The notes under the pieces were generated by a model. It saw only the letters and a program-made list of their open reading frames with translations. It was not told the origin of the DNA and did not search any database. The position numbers and the translations under genes are program-made. This document shows positions 9,492 to 16,793 of a stretch of DNA of 64,000 nt, one piece after another (the stretch's first letter is position 1; each line of letters begins with the position of its first letter). Source of the DNA: JBBQKI01 sp038326725 (GTDB lineage: Bacteria; Bacteroidota; Bacteroidia; Flavobacteriales; Flavobacteriaceae); NCBI GenBank assembly GCA_038326725.1, contig JBBQKI010000004.1:1-64000 (forward strand), given 5' to 3'.

Positions 9492-10094
9492 ATGTTCGGA
9501 AAATTACATTTATTGATTGGGTTTATTTTTGTTTATACTGCATCCTTCGCACAGGAACATGGAGTTAGAATTGTGGAAGAACCCGCCCCCAACCGCCTAA
9601 ACCTCTAAGCCTACAACGAAAGTGAAATGGATTATGATGTAGCCATTACCGTTACCGGCACCAACTTCAAGCAGAAAAGTGCGGCAAAACCAAGGTATGC
9701 ACGCATTCCGGCAACTTCAAAAGTATTGTTGCACACCCTTATATTGCTTCGGGGGAAAAAACCCGTCTAAACCTATGAACTCATGGTGAACGACAGCTTA
9801 TCCAAACGTTCCTTGCAAAAAGAATTTGAACTTATAAAAATCCCACCAGCAAGGCCCATTATTGTTTATACCATGGAGAACTGTACCAATTGTAAAGGTT
9901 TGGTTGCCTCACTTGAGCAAAGCCCTTACCAGTTCAAGCATCAAAACCTTGATGAAAAGCCTGAAATAAGGGAGCAATTATCACAATTTTTGGTCACCAA
10001 TCCTCTTATCAATATGGGAGGCGTATTGCACGACGATATTGAAAATTATGCGCAACTGCTGGATGTTTTAAAAAAATATAAGGAAAAGGAATAG
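9492..10094 (+). pseudogene. Secreted protein with glutaredoxin-like domain, two stops
   Basis: One frame runs from an ATG at 9492 with a signal peptide (LIGFIFVYTASFAQ) through to 10094. It is broken by TAA codons at 9606-9608 and 9768-9770. Between and after them the protein is coherent: AYNESEMDYDVAITVTGTNF, RIPATSKVLLHTLILLRGK, TYELMVNDSLSKRSL, then a glutaredoxin-like domain with CTNCKG (CxxC) in the last 85 residues. Both stops fall where a tyrosine would fit (NL-stop-AYN and PV-stop-TYEL), so TAT-to-TAA changes are likely. Probably a recent pseudogene; the C-terminal piece from 9783 could still be made. Confidence 0.75.
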
Positions 10095-10110
10095 TTATTT
10101 AAGAAAGCAT

Positions 10111-10335
10111 TTATTTACCGGAACCTTTGGTTTTTAAATACAACCGCTCTAATTTTTCGCGTGCCCAAGGCGTTTTTCTAAGAAAGGTAAGGCTGGATTT
10201 GATTGAAGGATCGGCAGTGAAACAACGGATGTTAATCTTTTCGCCCATAGCCTCCCATCCTAGTTTTTCAACCAAATTAATCAAGATTTCCTCGAGTTTT
10301 ATTCCATGTAACGGATTGTTGGTTTGTATTTCCAT
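10111..10335 (-). CDS. VF530-family small DNA-binding protein
   Basis: A 74-residue protein of the VF530 family (DUF2132). Diagnostic features are NPLHGIKLEEILINLVEKLGW at the start, INIRCFTADPSIKSSL in the middle and FLRKTPWAREKLERLY near the end. The Vibrio member has a DNA-binding-like fold, but a physiological role is not known. It starts 18 bases after the stop of the DEAD-box helicase on the same strand, so the two are probably co-transcribed. It meets the glutaredoxin pseudogene tail to tail. Confidence 0.85.
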   Translation of the reverse strand: MEIQTNNPLHGIKLEEILINLVEKLGWEAMGEKINIRCFTADPSIKSSLTFLRKTPWAREKLERLYLKTKGSGK

Positions 10336-10353
10336 AGGGAACTGAAAAGGCTA

Positions 10354-11703
10354 TTATTTCTTTTTATTGCGCTTGTTGTAATTCTTGTCGCCGCGGGTCT
10401 TGGGTTTTTTGTATTTCTTTGCGATTTCACGCCTGTACGATCCCCCCAAGTTTGTCTTGATATTCTTTTCCTTCTTTTCGTGAAAGCCCGATCCTGCATC
10501 CTCTTGGCGTACATTGGGATTATTGGCTTCCAGGATTTTGGGCATTTCTTCGTAGGTCAACTTTTCTGAGATTTCTACATCGGCGGGAAATTCCAGCACA
10601 GGGATTTGATAATTCATCAATTCTTCTATAGCTTCCTTAGCGAACTCTTCCTCCGGGGTGTAAAACAAAATGGAATGCCCCTGCTGCCCTGCCCTGCCCG
10701 TTCGGCCAATGCGGTGCATGTAATTTTCCGGGAAGGCCGGGGTATCGAAATTCACCACATGCGAGATGGTGTCCAAGTCCAAGCCCCGGGCCATCACATC
10801 GGTGGAAACCAAAATACGGTTAGTGCCTTCGTTGAATTGCCGTATAGAACGTATCCTGTAATTCTGGGTTTTGTTGGAATGAATAATTGCCGCCTCCGAC
10901 CCGTAAAAATCGTCCAGGGCTTCAAACAGCAAGTCGGCTCTTTTTTTATTCGAAACAAAAACCAAAACCTTATTATAAACTTTTTTATCCAGCAACAAAT
11001 GAGACAGCAGGTTCACTTTAGTATAAAAATTAGGGACCGCACAAGCCACTTGTGCTATATTGTCCAAAGGCGTCCCGCTAACGGCTACCGAAACTTTGGT
11101 AGGGCTGATGAAAAAATCTTCGATCAAGGCTTCAACATCTTCGGTCATAGTGGCCGAAAACATAATGTTCTGCCGCCGTTCCGGCAAAAGTTCAAAAATA
11201 TTGATGAGCTGAAAGCGAAAACCAAGATCCAGCATCACGTCCACTTCATCTATTACTAGTTTCTTTATGTTCTTTAAGGATACTGCCTTGCTAACGGCCA
11301 GATCATACAACCGCCCGGGGGTAGCTACCAAAATGTCCATTCCTTGGGAAACAGCTTGTTTTTGCGTATTTATATTTACCCCGCCGAAAACCCCGGTCAC
11401 GCGCACAGTACTGTATTTTCCGAAGCGCTCGATTTCAGAGACCACTTGCAAAACCAGTTCGCGGGTGGGGACTAAAATCAAGATGCGGGGAGGGATTTCT
11501 TTTGAAAACTTAAACTCTTGCAGCAGGGGCAGCATATATGCAAACGTTTTGCCCGTACCTGTCTGTGCTATGCCAACCATATCCTTCCCTGAAAGGATTA
11601 CAGAAAAAGACTGGGATTGAATAGGTGTTGGAGTTTTGAAATTTAAATCGTCAATGGCGTACTGCAACTGTTTTGACAAATTAAAATCTTGAAAGGAATC
11701 CAT
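10354..11703 (-). CDS. DEAD-box RNA helicase (DEVD variant)
   Basis: A 449-residue ATP-dependent RNA helicase. Motifs in order: Q motif (FKTPTPIQSQSF), Walker A (AQTGTGKTF), PTREL, motif II as DEVD in VIDEVDVMLDLGF, SAT (motif III), and HRIGRTGRAG (motif VI). A basic C-terminal tail of about 70 residues (RREIAKKYKKPKTR) probably binds RNA. Motif II reads DEVD, not DEAD. The open frame extends to 11889, but the ATG at 11703 is preferred: it begins MDSFQDFNLSKQLQ like other members, and a TACCTTTG promoter box lies inside the longer extension. The downstream gene is the VF530 protein. Confidence 0.92.
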   Translation of the reverse strand: MDSFQDFNLSKQLQYAIDDLNFKTPTPIQSQSFSVILSGKDMVGIAQTGTGKTFAYMLPLLQEFKFSKEIPPRILILVPTRELVLQVVSEIERFGKYSTVRVTGVFGGVNINTQKQAVSQGMDILVATPGRLYDLAVSKAVSLKNIKKLVIDEVDVMLDLGFRFQLINIFELLPERRQNIMFSATMTEDVEALIEDFFISPTKVSVAVSGTPLDNIAQVACAVPNFYTKVNLLSHLLLDKKVYNKVLVFVSNKKRADLLFEALDDFYGSEAAIIHSNKTQNYRIRSIRQFNEGTNRILVSTDVMARGLDLDTISHVVNFDTPAFPENYMHRIGRTGRAGQQGHSILFYTPEEEFAKEAIEELMNYQIPVLEFPADVEISEKLTYEEMPKILEANNPNVRQEDAGSGFHEKKEKNIKTNLGGSYRREIAKKYKKPKTRGDKNYNKRNKKK

Positions 11704-11719
11704 GTAAGAAGGTTTTTGG

Positions 11720-11727
11720 CAAAGGTA
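11720..11727 (-). promoter_or_regulatory. -7 promoter box of the DEAD-box helicase
   Basis: On the minus strand this reads TACCTTTG, an exact TAnnTTTG match, 17 bases before the ATG at 11703. No TTG is found at the expected -33 spacing. A small perfect hairpin (AAACCTTT/AAAGGTTT, 11732-11750) lies immediately upstream. Confidence 0.5.
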
Positions 11728-11801
11728 CGGCAAACCTTTCAGAAAGGTTTTTTGTTTAAACCCGAAGAAGGATTGATATAACCCAATCTTGGAAAAGAAG
11801 T

Positions 11802-12047
11802 TTACACTTTGGGTTCCTTTTTGGGCATCGGCCCGCGAAGGTGAATTACTAACCCATTTAAAAAATTGCGCAGGAACTGATCGCCACATTCCATATAATT
11901 AGGATGGTCCTCTGCCCGGTATATTGCCCCTATTTCGCTCTTGGTGACTTTAAAATCAACAAGCGCGCAAATATCTACTATATCGTTATCCCTCAATTTA
12001 AGGGCAACGCGGAGCTTTTTCATTATGTCGTTATTACTTAGTGCCAT
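11802..12047 (-). CDS. DUF1456 family protein (single repeat)
   Basis: An 81-residue protein of the DUF1456 family (E. coli YehS-like). It starts MALSNNDIMKKLRVALKLRD and carries IVDICALVDFKVTKSEIGAIYR and CGDQFLRNFLNGL. E. coli YehS has two copies of this unit; only one is present here, which is common for short members. Role unknown, probably cytoplasmic. A TATCTTTA box (minus strand, 12066-12073) lies about 20 bases upstream of the start. Confidence 0.85.
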   Translation of the reverse strand: MALSNNDIMKKLRVALKLRDNDIVDICALVDFKVTKSEIGAIYRAEDHPNYMECGDQFLRNFLNGLVIHLRGPMPKKEPKV

Positions 12048-12121
12048 ATTATAATTTTGTTGCTGTAAAGATATTCGGTTTCCTCTTACTTTTAAGTAAA
12101 ACGTTAATAGTTTGTTAAAAT

Positions 12122-12144
12122 AGTACTTTGCAATACACAGTACT
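12122..12144. promoter_or_regulatory. 23-bp operator-like palindrome
   Basis: AGTACT at 12122-12127 and AGTACT at 12139-12144 frame a near-perfect palindrome centred on base 12133; nine of eleven base pairs match. The left half includes TACTTTG, close to a Bacteroidota -7 box. It lies 58 bases before the first micro-ORF, where a repressor would act. The binding protein is not identifiable; a PadR- or TetR-like dimer is a guess. Confidence 0.5.
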
Positions 12145-12202
12145 GTAACAAATATATCCAGCAGTAGTCTATTCTATATAACCAAGATTTAAAACCAATA
12201 TT

Positions 12203-12289
12203 ATGAGAACTTTAAACAGAATGTCCATTACGGTAAGGCATGAAACCAAGCGCGAATTATGGAATGCTAAACGCCGTTACAGAAATTAA
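12203..12289 (+). CDS. Micro-ORF A, 28-residue basic peptide
   Basis: An ATG-initiated 28-codon frame with a strongly basic product ending in LWNAKRRYRN. It is followed after 22 bases by a second micro-ORF ending in a near-identical motif (LWNEKRRYKK). The similarity extends to the DNA (compare 12256-12290 with 12366-12400), which points to a tandem duplication kept in frame. No known family is recognised. Too short for certainty; the paralogy is the main support. Confidence 0.5.
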   Translation: MRTLNRMSITVRHETKRELWNAKRRYRN

Positions 12290-12311
12290 CAACAATTAAA
12301 ACAACAGAAAA

Positions 12312-12410
12312 ATGAAAACCATGATCAACAATGCCCGTAACATTAAAACAGTTAGTTCAAAATCCATTTTATGGAATGAAAAACGTCGGTACAAAAAATT
12401 AGCCTATTAA
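12312..12410 (+). CDS. Micro-ORF B, 32-residue basic peptide, paralogue of A
   Basis: An ATG-initiated frame of 32 residues ending SILWNEKRRYKKLAY. The LWN-x-KRRY-basic motif is shared with the preceding micro-ORF. Differences between the two copies include third-position changes (CGC CGT TAC versus CGT CGG TAC), as expected if the peptide sequence is under selection. It is followed after 11 bases by a third small frame. Function unknown. Confidence 0.5.
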   Translation: MKTMINNARNIKTVSSKSILWNEKRRYKKLAY

Positions 12411-12421
12411 ATTTATAAGTC

Positions 12422-12556
12422 ATGGGAGTTTTAGACCAATTAAATTTTAGGCTAAAAAAAATTGCGTTGCTGCAAGGCAGATTACGTGATAGAAGGATAG
12501 AGAACAGGGAGTACTATGATGGTCTATTAAATTGGCAAAACACCCCTACCGCTTAG
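12422..12556 (+). CDS. Micro-ORF C, 44-residue hypothetical
   Basis: An ATG-initiated 44-residue frame, charged and probably helical (LNFRLKKIALLQGRLRDRR), 11 bases after micro-ORF B. Its stop lies 11 bases before the convergent universal stress gene ends. It does not share the LWNxKRRY motif. It could be the third member of a small operon with the two micro-ORFs, all behind the palindrome at 12122. No family is recognised. Confidence 0.45.
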   Translation: MGVLDQLNFRLKKIALLQGRLRDRRIENREYYDGLLNWQNTPTA

Positions 12557-12567
12557 TGCTCCCCTAT

Positions 12568-13020
12568 TTATTTAGTGGGCACCATCAAAACGGGGATTTT
12601 CGTTTTTTCAAGAACCGATGATGCTACCGTGCCCATCAGTATTTTTTCCAATACGCTATGGCTGTGTGTTCCCATAACAATAAGTGTGGCTCCCCAAGTG
12701 TCGGCATAATCCAGAACCGCATTGGCAGTATCGCCTTCGGCAAGATGGGTGGAAACGGAGACGTCCGTTAAATGCCCGGCTGTAATTTTCAGGAAGTTTT
12801 CGGCAACTTTAATGGATTCGTCCTGTAATTTATAATCTTGCGGAAAGGCATACCCCTCATAGCCCATAAACCCGGAATATTCCATTCCATAAAAATGCAC
12901 ATCGGAAATCACGTGAATCAAACAAATTTCAGCCCCAGCTAGTTTTGCAAGTTCATGGCCTTTCTGTGTTACTTTTCCTGAAGTGGGCGTATAATCTATG
13001 GCAATGAGTATTCTTTTCAT
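12568..13020 (-). CDS. Universal stress protein, UspA family
   Basis: A 150-residue single-domain Usp protein. It starts MKRILIAIDYTPTSGKVTQKG. Near the C-terminus it has the nucleotide-loop region LIVMGTHSHSVLEKILMGTV followed by EKTKIPVLMVP. The glycine spacing partly fits the ATP-binding G-2x-G-9x-G(S/T) signature, with the second glycine position replaced by serine/histidine, so ATP binding is uncertain. Members are cytoplasmic proteins raised under starvation or stress. It is transcribed alone, convergent with the micro-ORF cluster. Confidence 0.9.
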   Translation of the reverse strand: MKRILIAIDYTPTSGKVTQKGHELAKLAGAEICLIHVISDVHFYGMEYSGFMGYEGYAFPQDYKLQDESIKVAENFLKITAGHLTDVSVSTHLAEGDTANAVLDYADTWGATLIVMGTHSHSVLEKILMGTVASSVLEKTKIPVLMVPTK

Positions 13021-13117
13021 GGCAAATGTTTTAAATCTTTATTTTCAAATTAAAAGTACGGCTATATTTTTTAAAATATAAATCAAGCTGCTTTAAAAAT
13101 GAAATTAGGGAATAAAA

Positions 13118-13774
13118 CTATTCTTTTACCACAATAACAGTTGCCTTATGTCCCGTAAGCAAGTTCCATTCATGGGAAGCCAGCAAGTTCCCGACTTCGT
13201 CGAAAATCTGCAACTGGGCAGTGTTGGGGCCGGAAGTACCTTGATTTAGTGCTTGGAAATCAATTTTATTAAAACCACTTTGAAGTGGCAGGTCGAACCC
13301 GCGGAAACTGCCCCCGAGTACAACGTTTGATATGGCTACCTCCCCATTTACAAAAATACTTATCCGGTCTCCATCCACATATTCGTGGTCACGGTACATA
13401 AAGGTTACCATTTTGGCTCCGGTTTTGAAATCCCCCAAATACTGGTCTTCGCCGTATTCCGCTTTTTCCTCTTTATCTTTTGTGAAATATTTCGGGGTTT
13501 TGTTGGTAGTATATTCCATCAATCCATCCCCCTTCTCCATATCGATTTTCTCGGTTTCTTCTTCACCCAAACTATCAAGATTTGAAAGTAATGAAGAATT
13601 GGTATTTGTTATGGCGGGTTTTCTTATTGAAGGAAGTTCAAAACCCGTTGGGGTATCCAAAGTGCTATCAGGGCTATCAAATCTGACAGAACCGCTGGGA
13701 CTGTCCAATTGGGCGTATAAGGGAAATGCCAAGAAAAAAAAGATAACACTAATTTTACAGATTTTCGAAGACAT
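13118..13774 (-). CDS. Secreted hypothetical protein
   Basis: A 218-residue exported protein. Residues 1-21 are a signal peptide (KISVIFFFLAFPLYAQ). A low-complexity Ser/Thr/Asp-rich linker follows (residues 22-105), then a beta-rich C-terminal domain with FMYRDHEYVDGDRISIFVNG and LPLQSGFNKIDFQALNQG. The C-terminal pattern looks like a small beta-sandwich, with no catalytic motif. Proteins of this kind occur in flavobacteria without assigned roles. A second small envelope gene lies 52 bases upstream on the same strand, so the pair may be co-transcribed. Confidence 0.65.
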   Translation of the reverse strand: MSSKICKISVIFFFLAFPLYAQLDSPSGSVRFDSPDSTLDTPTGFELPSIRKPAITNTNSSLLSNLDSLGEEETEKIDMEKGDGLMEYTTNKTPKYFTKDKEEKAEYGEDQYLGDFKTGAKMVTFMYRDHEYVDGDRISIFVNGEVAISNVVLGGSFRGFDLPLQSGFNKIDFQALNQGTSGPNTAQLQIFDEVGNLLASHEWNLLTGHKATVIVVKE

Positions 13775-13826
13775 TATTTGTTTTTATAAATCACCAACAA
13801 TTATTACACCACAAATTCCCGGAACA

Positions 13827-14045
13827 TTAAGGGTTTTTATTGTTGTCAATGTCATTTTTTTTCTTTGCTCGCCAAATGAAAAAAAGAAAAATAATCACAA
13901 GTGGCAGAACAATGTAAAGAATTAAATCTGCAGGGTTTGTTAGATCAATCGGGTGGTTATCTTTTGGGTGGGGCAGTTCGGGTGGGCTTTGTGCTAATGC
14001 ATAAAAGCATATTAGCAGCATAATTATCGTCGTTTTAAGTTTCAT
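13827..14045 (-). CDS. Small membrane protein, hypothetical
   Basis: A 72-residue protein with a cleavable-looking signal peptide (residues 1-18, ending ALAQ), a short proline-rich periplasmic stretch, one transmembrane helix (about residues 41-60, ILYIVLPLVIIFLFFIW) and a basic cytoplasmic tail. There is no known domain. It is upstream of the secreted hypothetical gene on the same strand. Confidence 0.6.
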   Translation of the reverse strand: MKLKTTIIMLLICFYALAQSPPELPHPKDNHPIDLTNPADLILYIVLPLVIIFLFFIWRAKKKNDIDNNKNP

Positions 14046-14243
14046 TTTTTCTAATTAGAATCAATTTAATTCTTTAAAAATTGGCTGTCATTTTCATAAG
14101 CCTCTTCCAAATATTTTATAGAATTCTCAAAAATAAGCAAAATGGTTTGTTAAAAGTTTTAAATAAGCCATAAAATAAAACATGCTGATAGTTTATGGAT
14201 TGTATTTGGGTATCTTTATACTTTCTATAATTATTGATATTTT

Positions 14244-15170
14244 ATGGATGAAAAATTTTCAGTAAATGATGCAGTTGCAAACGTTTGGAATAAACTGGAT
14301 GGCTGGTTAGAAGCCATTATCCTGAAACTCCCCAATCTTGCGGTTGCCATCCTCGTCATGGTCCTTTTCTATTTTGGAGGAAGGATGGTCGGCCGTTTCT
14401 CCCGAAAAGTCCTTTTCCAAAAAATTAAGCAAGAATCCGTTCGCATTATGCTTGGCAAGATTGTTTTTGCCACCATGTTGCTCATCGGCTTTTTTATTGC
14501 ACTGGGAATCATGGAACTAGACAAACTGCTCACCTCCGTACTTGCGGGTGCCGGGGTTGTTGGTTTGGCAATTGGTTTGGCTTTGCAGGGTACGTTGAGC
14601 AATACTTTTTCGGGACTTGCGCTTTCGTTTTTGCCAAAAATACGGATTGGAGATTTTATAAAAACAGGCGATATAGAAGGTTTTGTAGCTGAAATCACAC
14701 TAAGGAACATTGTACTTCGCCAACCCGATAATGATTATGTAATCATCCCGAATTCGCACTTTATAATAAATCCATTCACAAATTATTCGTGGACAGCGCG
14801 TTCTCGAATTGACGTAAGCTGCGGGGTGGCATATGATACCGATTTGGAGATGGTGGAAGAATTGGTAGTTCGCTTGATTGGTGATAATTTCCCACATAGT
14901 CAAAGTGAAGAAGTTGAATTTTTCTATACTGAATTTGGTGACAGTTCCATCAACTTCGTGGTTCGTTTTTGGATAGATTGCGTAAAGTCAAAACAAAAAT
15001 TTGCGGGGGAACACAAAGCGATAAAACTCATTAGAAAACATTTTAAAGAGGAAGGAATAAATATCCCTTTCCCTATACGAACCTTGGATTTTGGGATGAA
15101 TACCTTGGAAACACATTCAAAAAATAAAATTTCAAAAACAAAGACTCCGGTAGCCAATAAAACGAAATAA
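14244..15170 (+). CDS. MscS-family mechanosensitive channel (first of three)
   Basis: A 308-residue small-conductance mechanosensitive channel. Three membrane helices fill the first 110 residues. The third carries the Gly/Ala-packed pore pattern AGAGVVGLAIGLALQGTLSN, and FSGLALSFLPKIRIGDFIK leads into the beta domain (NIVLRQPDNDYVIIPNSHFI). The size is close to E. coli MscS (286 residues). It should open on membrane tension to release solutes on hypo-osmotic shock. A TATCTTTA box lies at 14211-14218. A 45-residue membrane peptide follows 20 bases downstream. Confidence 0.92.
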   Translation: MDEKFSVNDAVANVWNKLDGWLEAIILKLPNLAVAILVMVLFYFGGRMVGRFSRKVLFQKIKQESVRIMLGKIVFATMLLIGFFIALGIMELDKLLTSVLAGAGVVGLAIGLALQGTLSNTFSGLALSFLPKIRIGDFIKTGDIEGFVAEITLRNIVLRQPDNDYVIIPNSHFIINPFTNYSWTARSRIDVSCGVAYDTDLEMVEELVVRLIGDNFPHSQSEEVEFFYTEFGDSSINFVVRFWIDCVKSKQKFAGEHKAIKLIRKHFKEEGINIPFPIRTLDFGMNTLETHSKNKISKTKTPVANKTK

Positions 15171-15190
15171 AATATTTAAACTAAATAGCT

Positions 15191-15328
15191 ATGAAAAAGA
15201 TACTACAATTCTTCCTTGCAGCCTGGGGGGCAAAAAAAATAGGTGGCGGCTCCTGTGGCTGTATCGGCACCATTATAGTCTTCATAATTCTATGGGTGGT
15301 TTTGGGCTACGTACTTGAATGGTTTTGA
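15191..15328 (+). CDS. 45-residue membrane peptide
   Basis: An ATG-initiated 45-residue frame, 20 bases after the mscS stop. A short basic N-terminus (MKKILQFFLAAWGAKKIGGG) leads to SCGCIG and then one transmembrane helix (TIIVFIILWVVLGYVLEWF). It is probably a single-pass inner-membrane peptide co-transcribed with the channel. No family is recognised; a regulatory role for the channel would be speculation. Confidence 0.55.
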   Translation: MKKILQFFLAAWGAKKIGGGSCGCIGTIIVFIILWVVLGYVLEWF

Positions 15329-15445
15329 ATCTTCAATATTGGAGCTTGGAAGTAATGTCCTTTTTTAACTAAACAATAGCAAGCGTTAACTAATATTTTG
15401 GAAGTGGACAGGGTTATCAGTTGGATAAACCTAAATACTTACATT

Positions 15446-16288
15446 ATGAAAAAAGTTATTGCACTATCCCTACTTGCAGGAACGTTTTTAACCGTTTCCT
15501 GTGTTTCCAAAAAAAAGTATGTTGCACTTGAAAACCAGTACAATGATACCCGTTCCACACTTTCCAAAACACAACTGGAAAAAGAAGAAATTGAAGCTAA
15601 ATATGCGAAGATCGAAGAGCGCGTAGCCACCTACAATAATAAGATCCAATCGTTGACGGACACAAACAATAGCCGCTTGGAGCAGATTGAAAATGTTGTT
15701 ATTTCCCAAAATGACAAAGAGAAGATGAAGAAAGCCTTGGCCAATGTTAACCAACAGGAATTGGCTCAAGCGAAAACACTTCAGGATTCAATGAACCTTA
15801 TTATCTCTTATAATTTGAAGAAAAACCTGGACACCAACCTTATTGCCGAGGGTGAAGAGGATGATATTAAAATCGATATTGATGAAACAGTAGTCATGAT
15901 CACCATTTCCGATAAATTATTGTTCAGTTCCGGGAGTTTCCGTGTAAATCCAAAAGCAGATAATTTACTGGAAAGGCTTGCCAACGTTATAAACAGCGAA
16001 CCGGCACTTGAAGTAATGGTTGAAGGTCACACGGATGCACAAACCGTAAAAGACGGCGCATACATCAAAGATAATTGGGAACTGAGCGTGGAACGAGCTA
16101 CAGCCGTTATCCGCAAATTACAAGATGATTTTAATGTTGCCCCTGAAAAATTGATTGCGGCCGGAAGGAGCAGTTTTCACCCTTTAACTGAAAATGAAAC
16201 CAAGGAAGGTCGAGCCTCAAACCGAAGGACCCGGATCGTTATTCTTCCCAACCTTGACAAGTTTCTAGCTTTGCTTTCAGCCAATTAA
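15446..16288 (+). CDS. OmpA-family peptidoglycan-binding lipoprotein
   Basis: A 280-residue outer-membrane lipoprotein. The start at 15446 gives a clean lipoprotein signal (MKKVIALSLLAGTFLTVSC) with the lipid cysteine at 19; a longer TTG frame from 15398 would bury it. Residues 25-90 are a coiled coil. Residues 160-275 form an OmpA C-terminal domain with LLFSSGSFRVNPKAD, VEGHTDAQTV, NWELSVERATAVI and AGRSSFHPL...NRRTRIV, which binds peptidoglycan. It has the layout seen in Pal/YiaD-type proteins. A hairpin terminator follows. Confidence 0.9.
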   Translation: MKKVIALSLLAGTFLTVSCVSKKKYVALENQYNDTRSTLSKTQLEKEEIEAKYAKIEERVATYNNKIQSLTDTNNSRLEQIENVVISQNDKEKMKKALANVNQQELAQAKTLQDSMNLIISYNLKKNLDTNLIAEGEEDDIKIDIDETVVMITISDKLLFSSGSFRVNPKADNLLERLANVINSEPALEVMVEGHTDAQTVKDGAYIKDNWELSVERATAVIRKLQDDFNVAPEKLIAAGRSSFHPLTENETKEGRASNRRTRIVILPNLDKFLALLSAN

Positions 16289-16311
16289 ATAGAAGGTAAA
16301 CAACTAAATTT

Positions 16312-16348
16312 AATAAGCGGCCTTGATGTTCAATGCCGCTTATTTTTT
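16312..16348 (+). terminator. Terminator after the OmpA lipoprotein
   Basis: A perfect 10-bp stem, AATAAGCGGC with GCCGCTTATT, around a 13-base loop, followed by a T-run. It lies 23 bases after the stop of the OmpA lipoprotein gene. Confidence 0.85.
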
Positions 16349-16429
16349 AAACGAAACCAATATATCTTATTTTTCTCTAAACGTTAAGCAATTCTTAATT
16401 TTTGTATATTTACGAGATAAAGAAAAGCC

Positions 16430-16792
16430 ATGATTATCGATTATATTAGAGAGTGTTGCGATCTGGAATTGTTTGAAAACCATGCCATTTTAAGAATATT
16501 TGAACAACAAAAGTTAAGTGCCGAGAATGGCAAAGCTTTACAAAATAAGTTTAAAGAGCATTTTGGAAATAGGGAATTTATTTTAATAAAAGACCGAAAG
16601 TTTCACTATGAATTGAATTTTGAATTCTACAAAAAAACCCTCCCGAAAAATCTGATTGGGATTGCCATTGTTTCAAAAAATCAAAATGAAAGGGAACGCG
16701 CCATAGAAGAGCAACAACATTTTGATCAAAGCTTTGCTTTTTTTGAGGAATTGGAAGACGCAATAGCTTGGTCCAATTCCTTTTTTAAGTAA
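16430..16792 (+). CDS. Hypothetical protein, possibly STAS/SpoIIAA-like
   Basis: A 120-residue cytoplasmic protein with no signal or membrane segment. The alternation of strands and helices (FILIKDRKFHYELN, LIGIAIVSKNQNE, FFEELEDAIAWSNSFF) resembles the SpoIIAA-like/STAS proteins common in flavobacteria. This is a pattern-based guess and no active residue can be named. It is convergent with the SDR gene, with one base between the stops. Confidence 0.55.
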   Translation: MIIDYIRECCDLELFENHAILRIFEQQKLSAENGKALQNKFKEHFGNREFILIKDRKFHYELNFEFYKKTLPKNLIGIAIVSKNQNERERAIEEQQHFDQSFAFFEELEDAIAWSNSFFK

Positions 16793-16793
16793 A

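Noticed and set aside
9492..10094. TAA read as tyrosine (recoding) in the glutaredoxin gene
   Set aside because: TAA ends many other intact genes in the window, so a pseudogene is the simpler explanation.
10606..11259. 217-residue plus-strand open frame inside the helicase gene
   Set aside because: It is the antisense shadow of a well-conserved helicase and has no recognisable domain.
10354..11889. Longer DEAD-box helicase starting at 11889
   Set aside because: The extra 62 N-terminal residues overlap the DUF1456 gene, lack helicase homology, and contain an exact promoter box; the ATG at 11703 fits the family.
13332..13925. 197-residue plus-strand frame opposite the secreted hypothetical
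   Set aside because: Antisense to a gene with a signal peptide and coherent domain layout; its own product is low-complexity Ser/Phe-rich.
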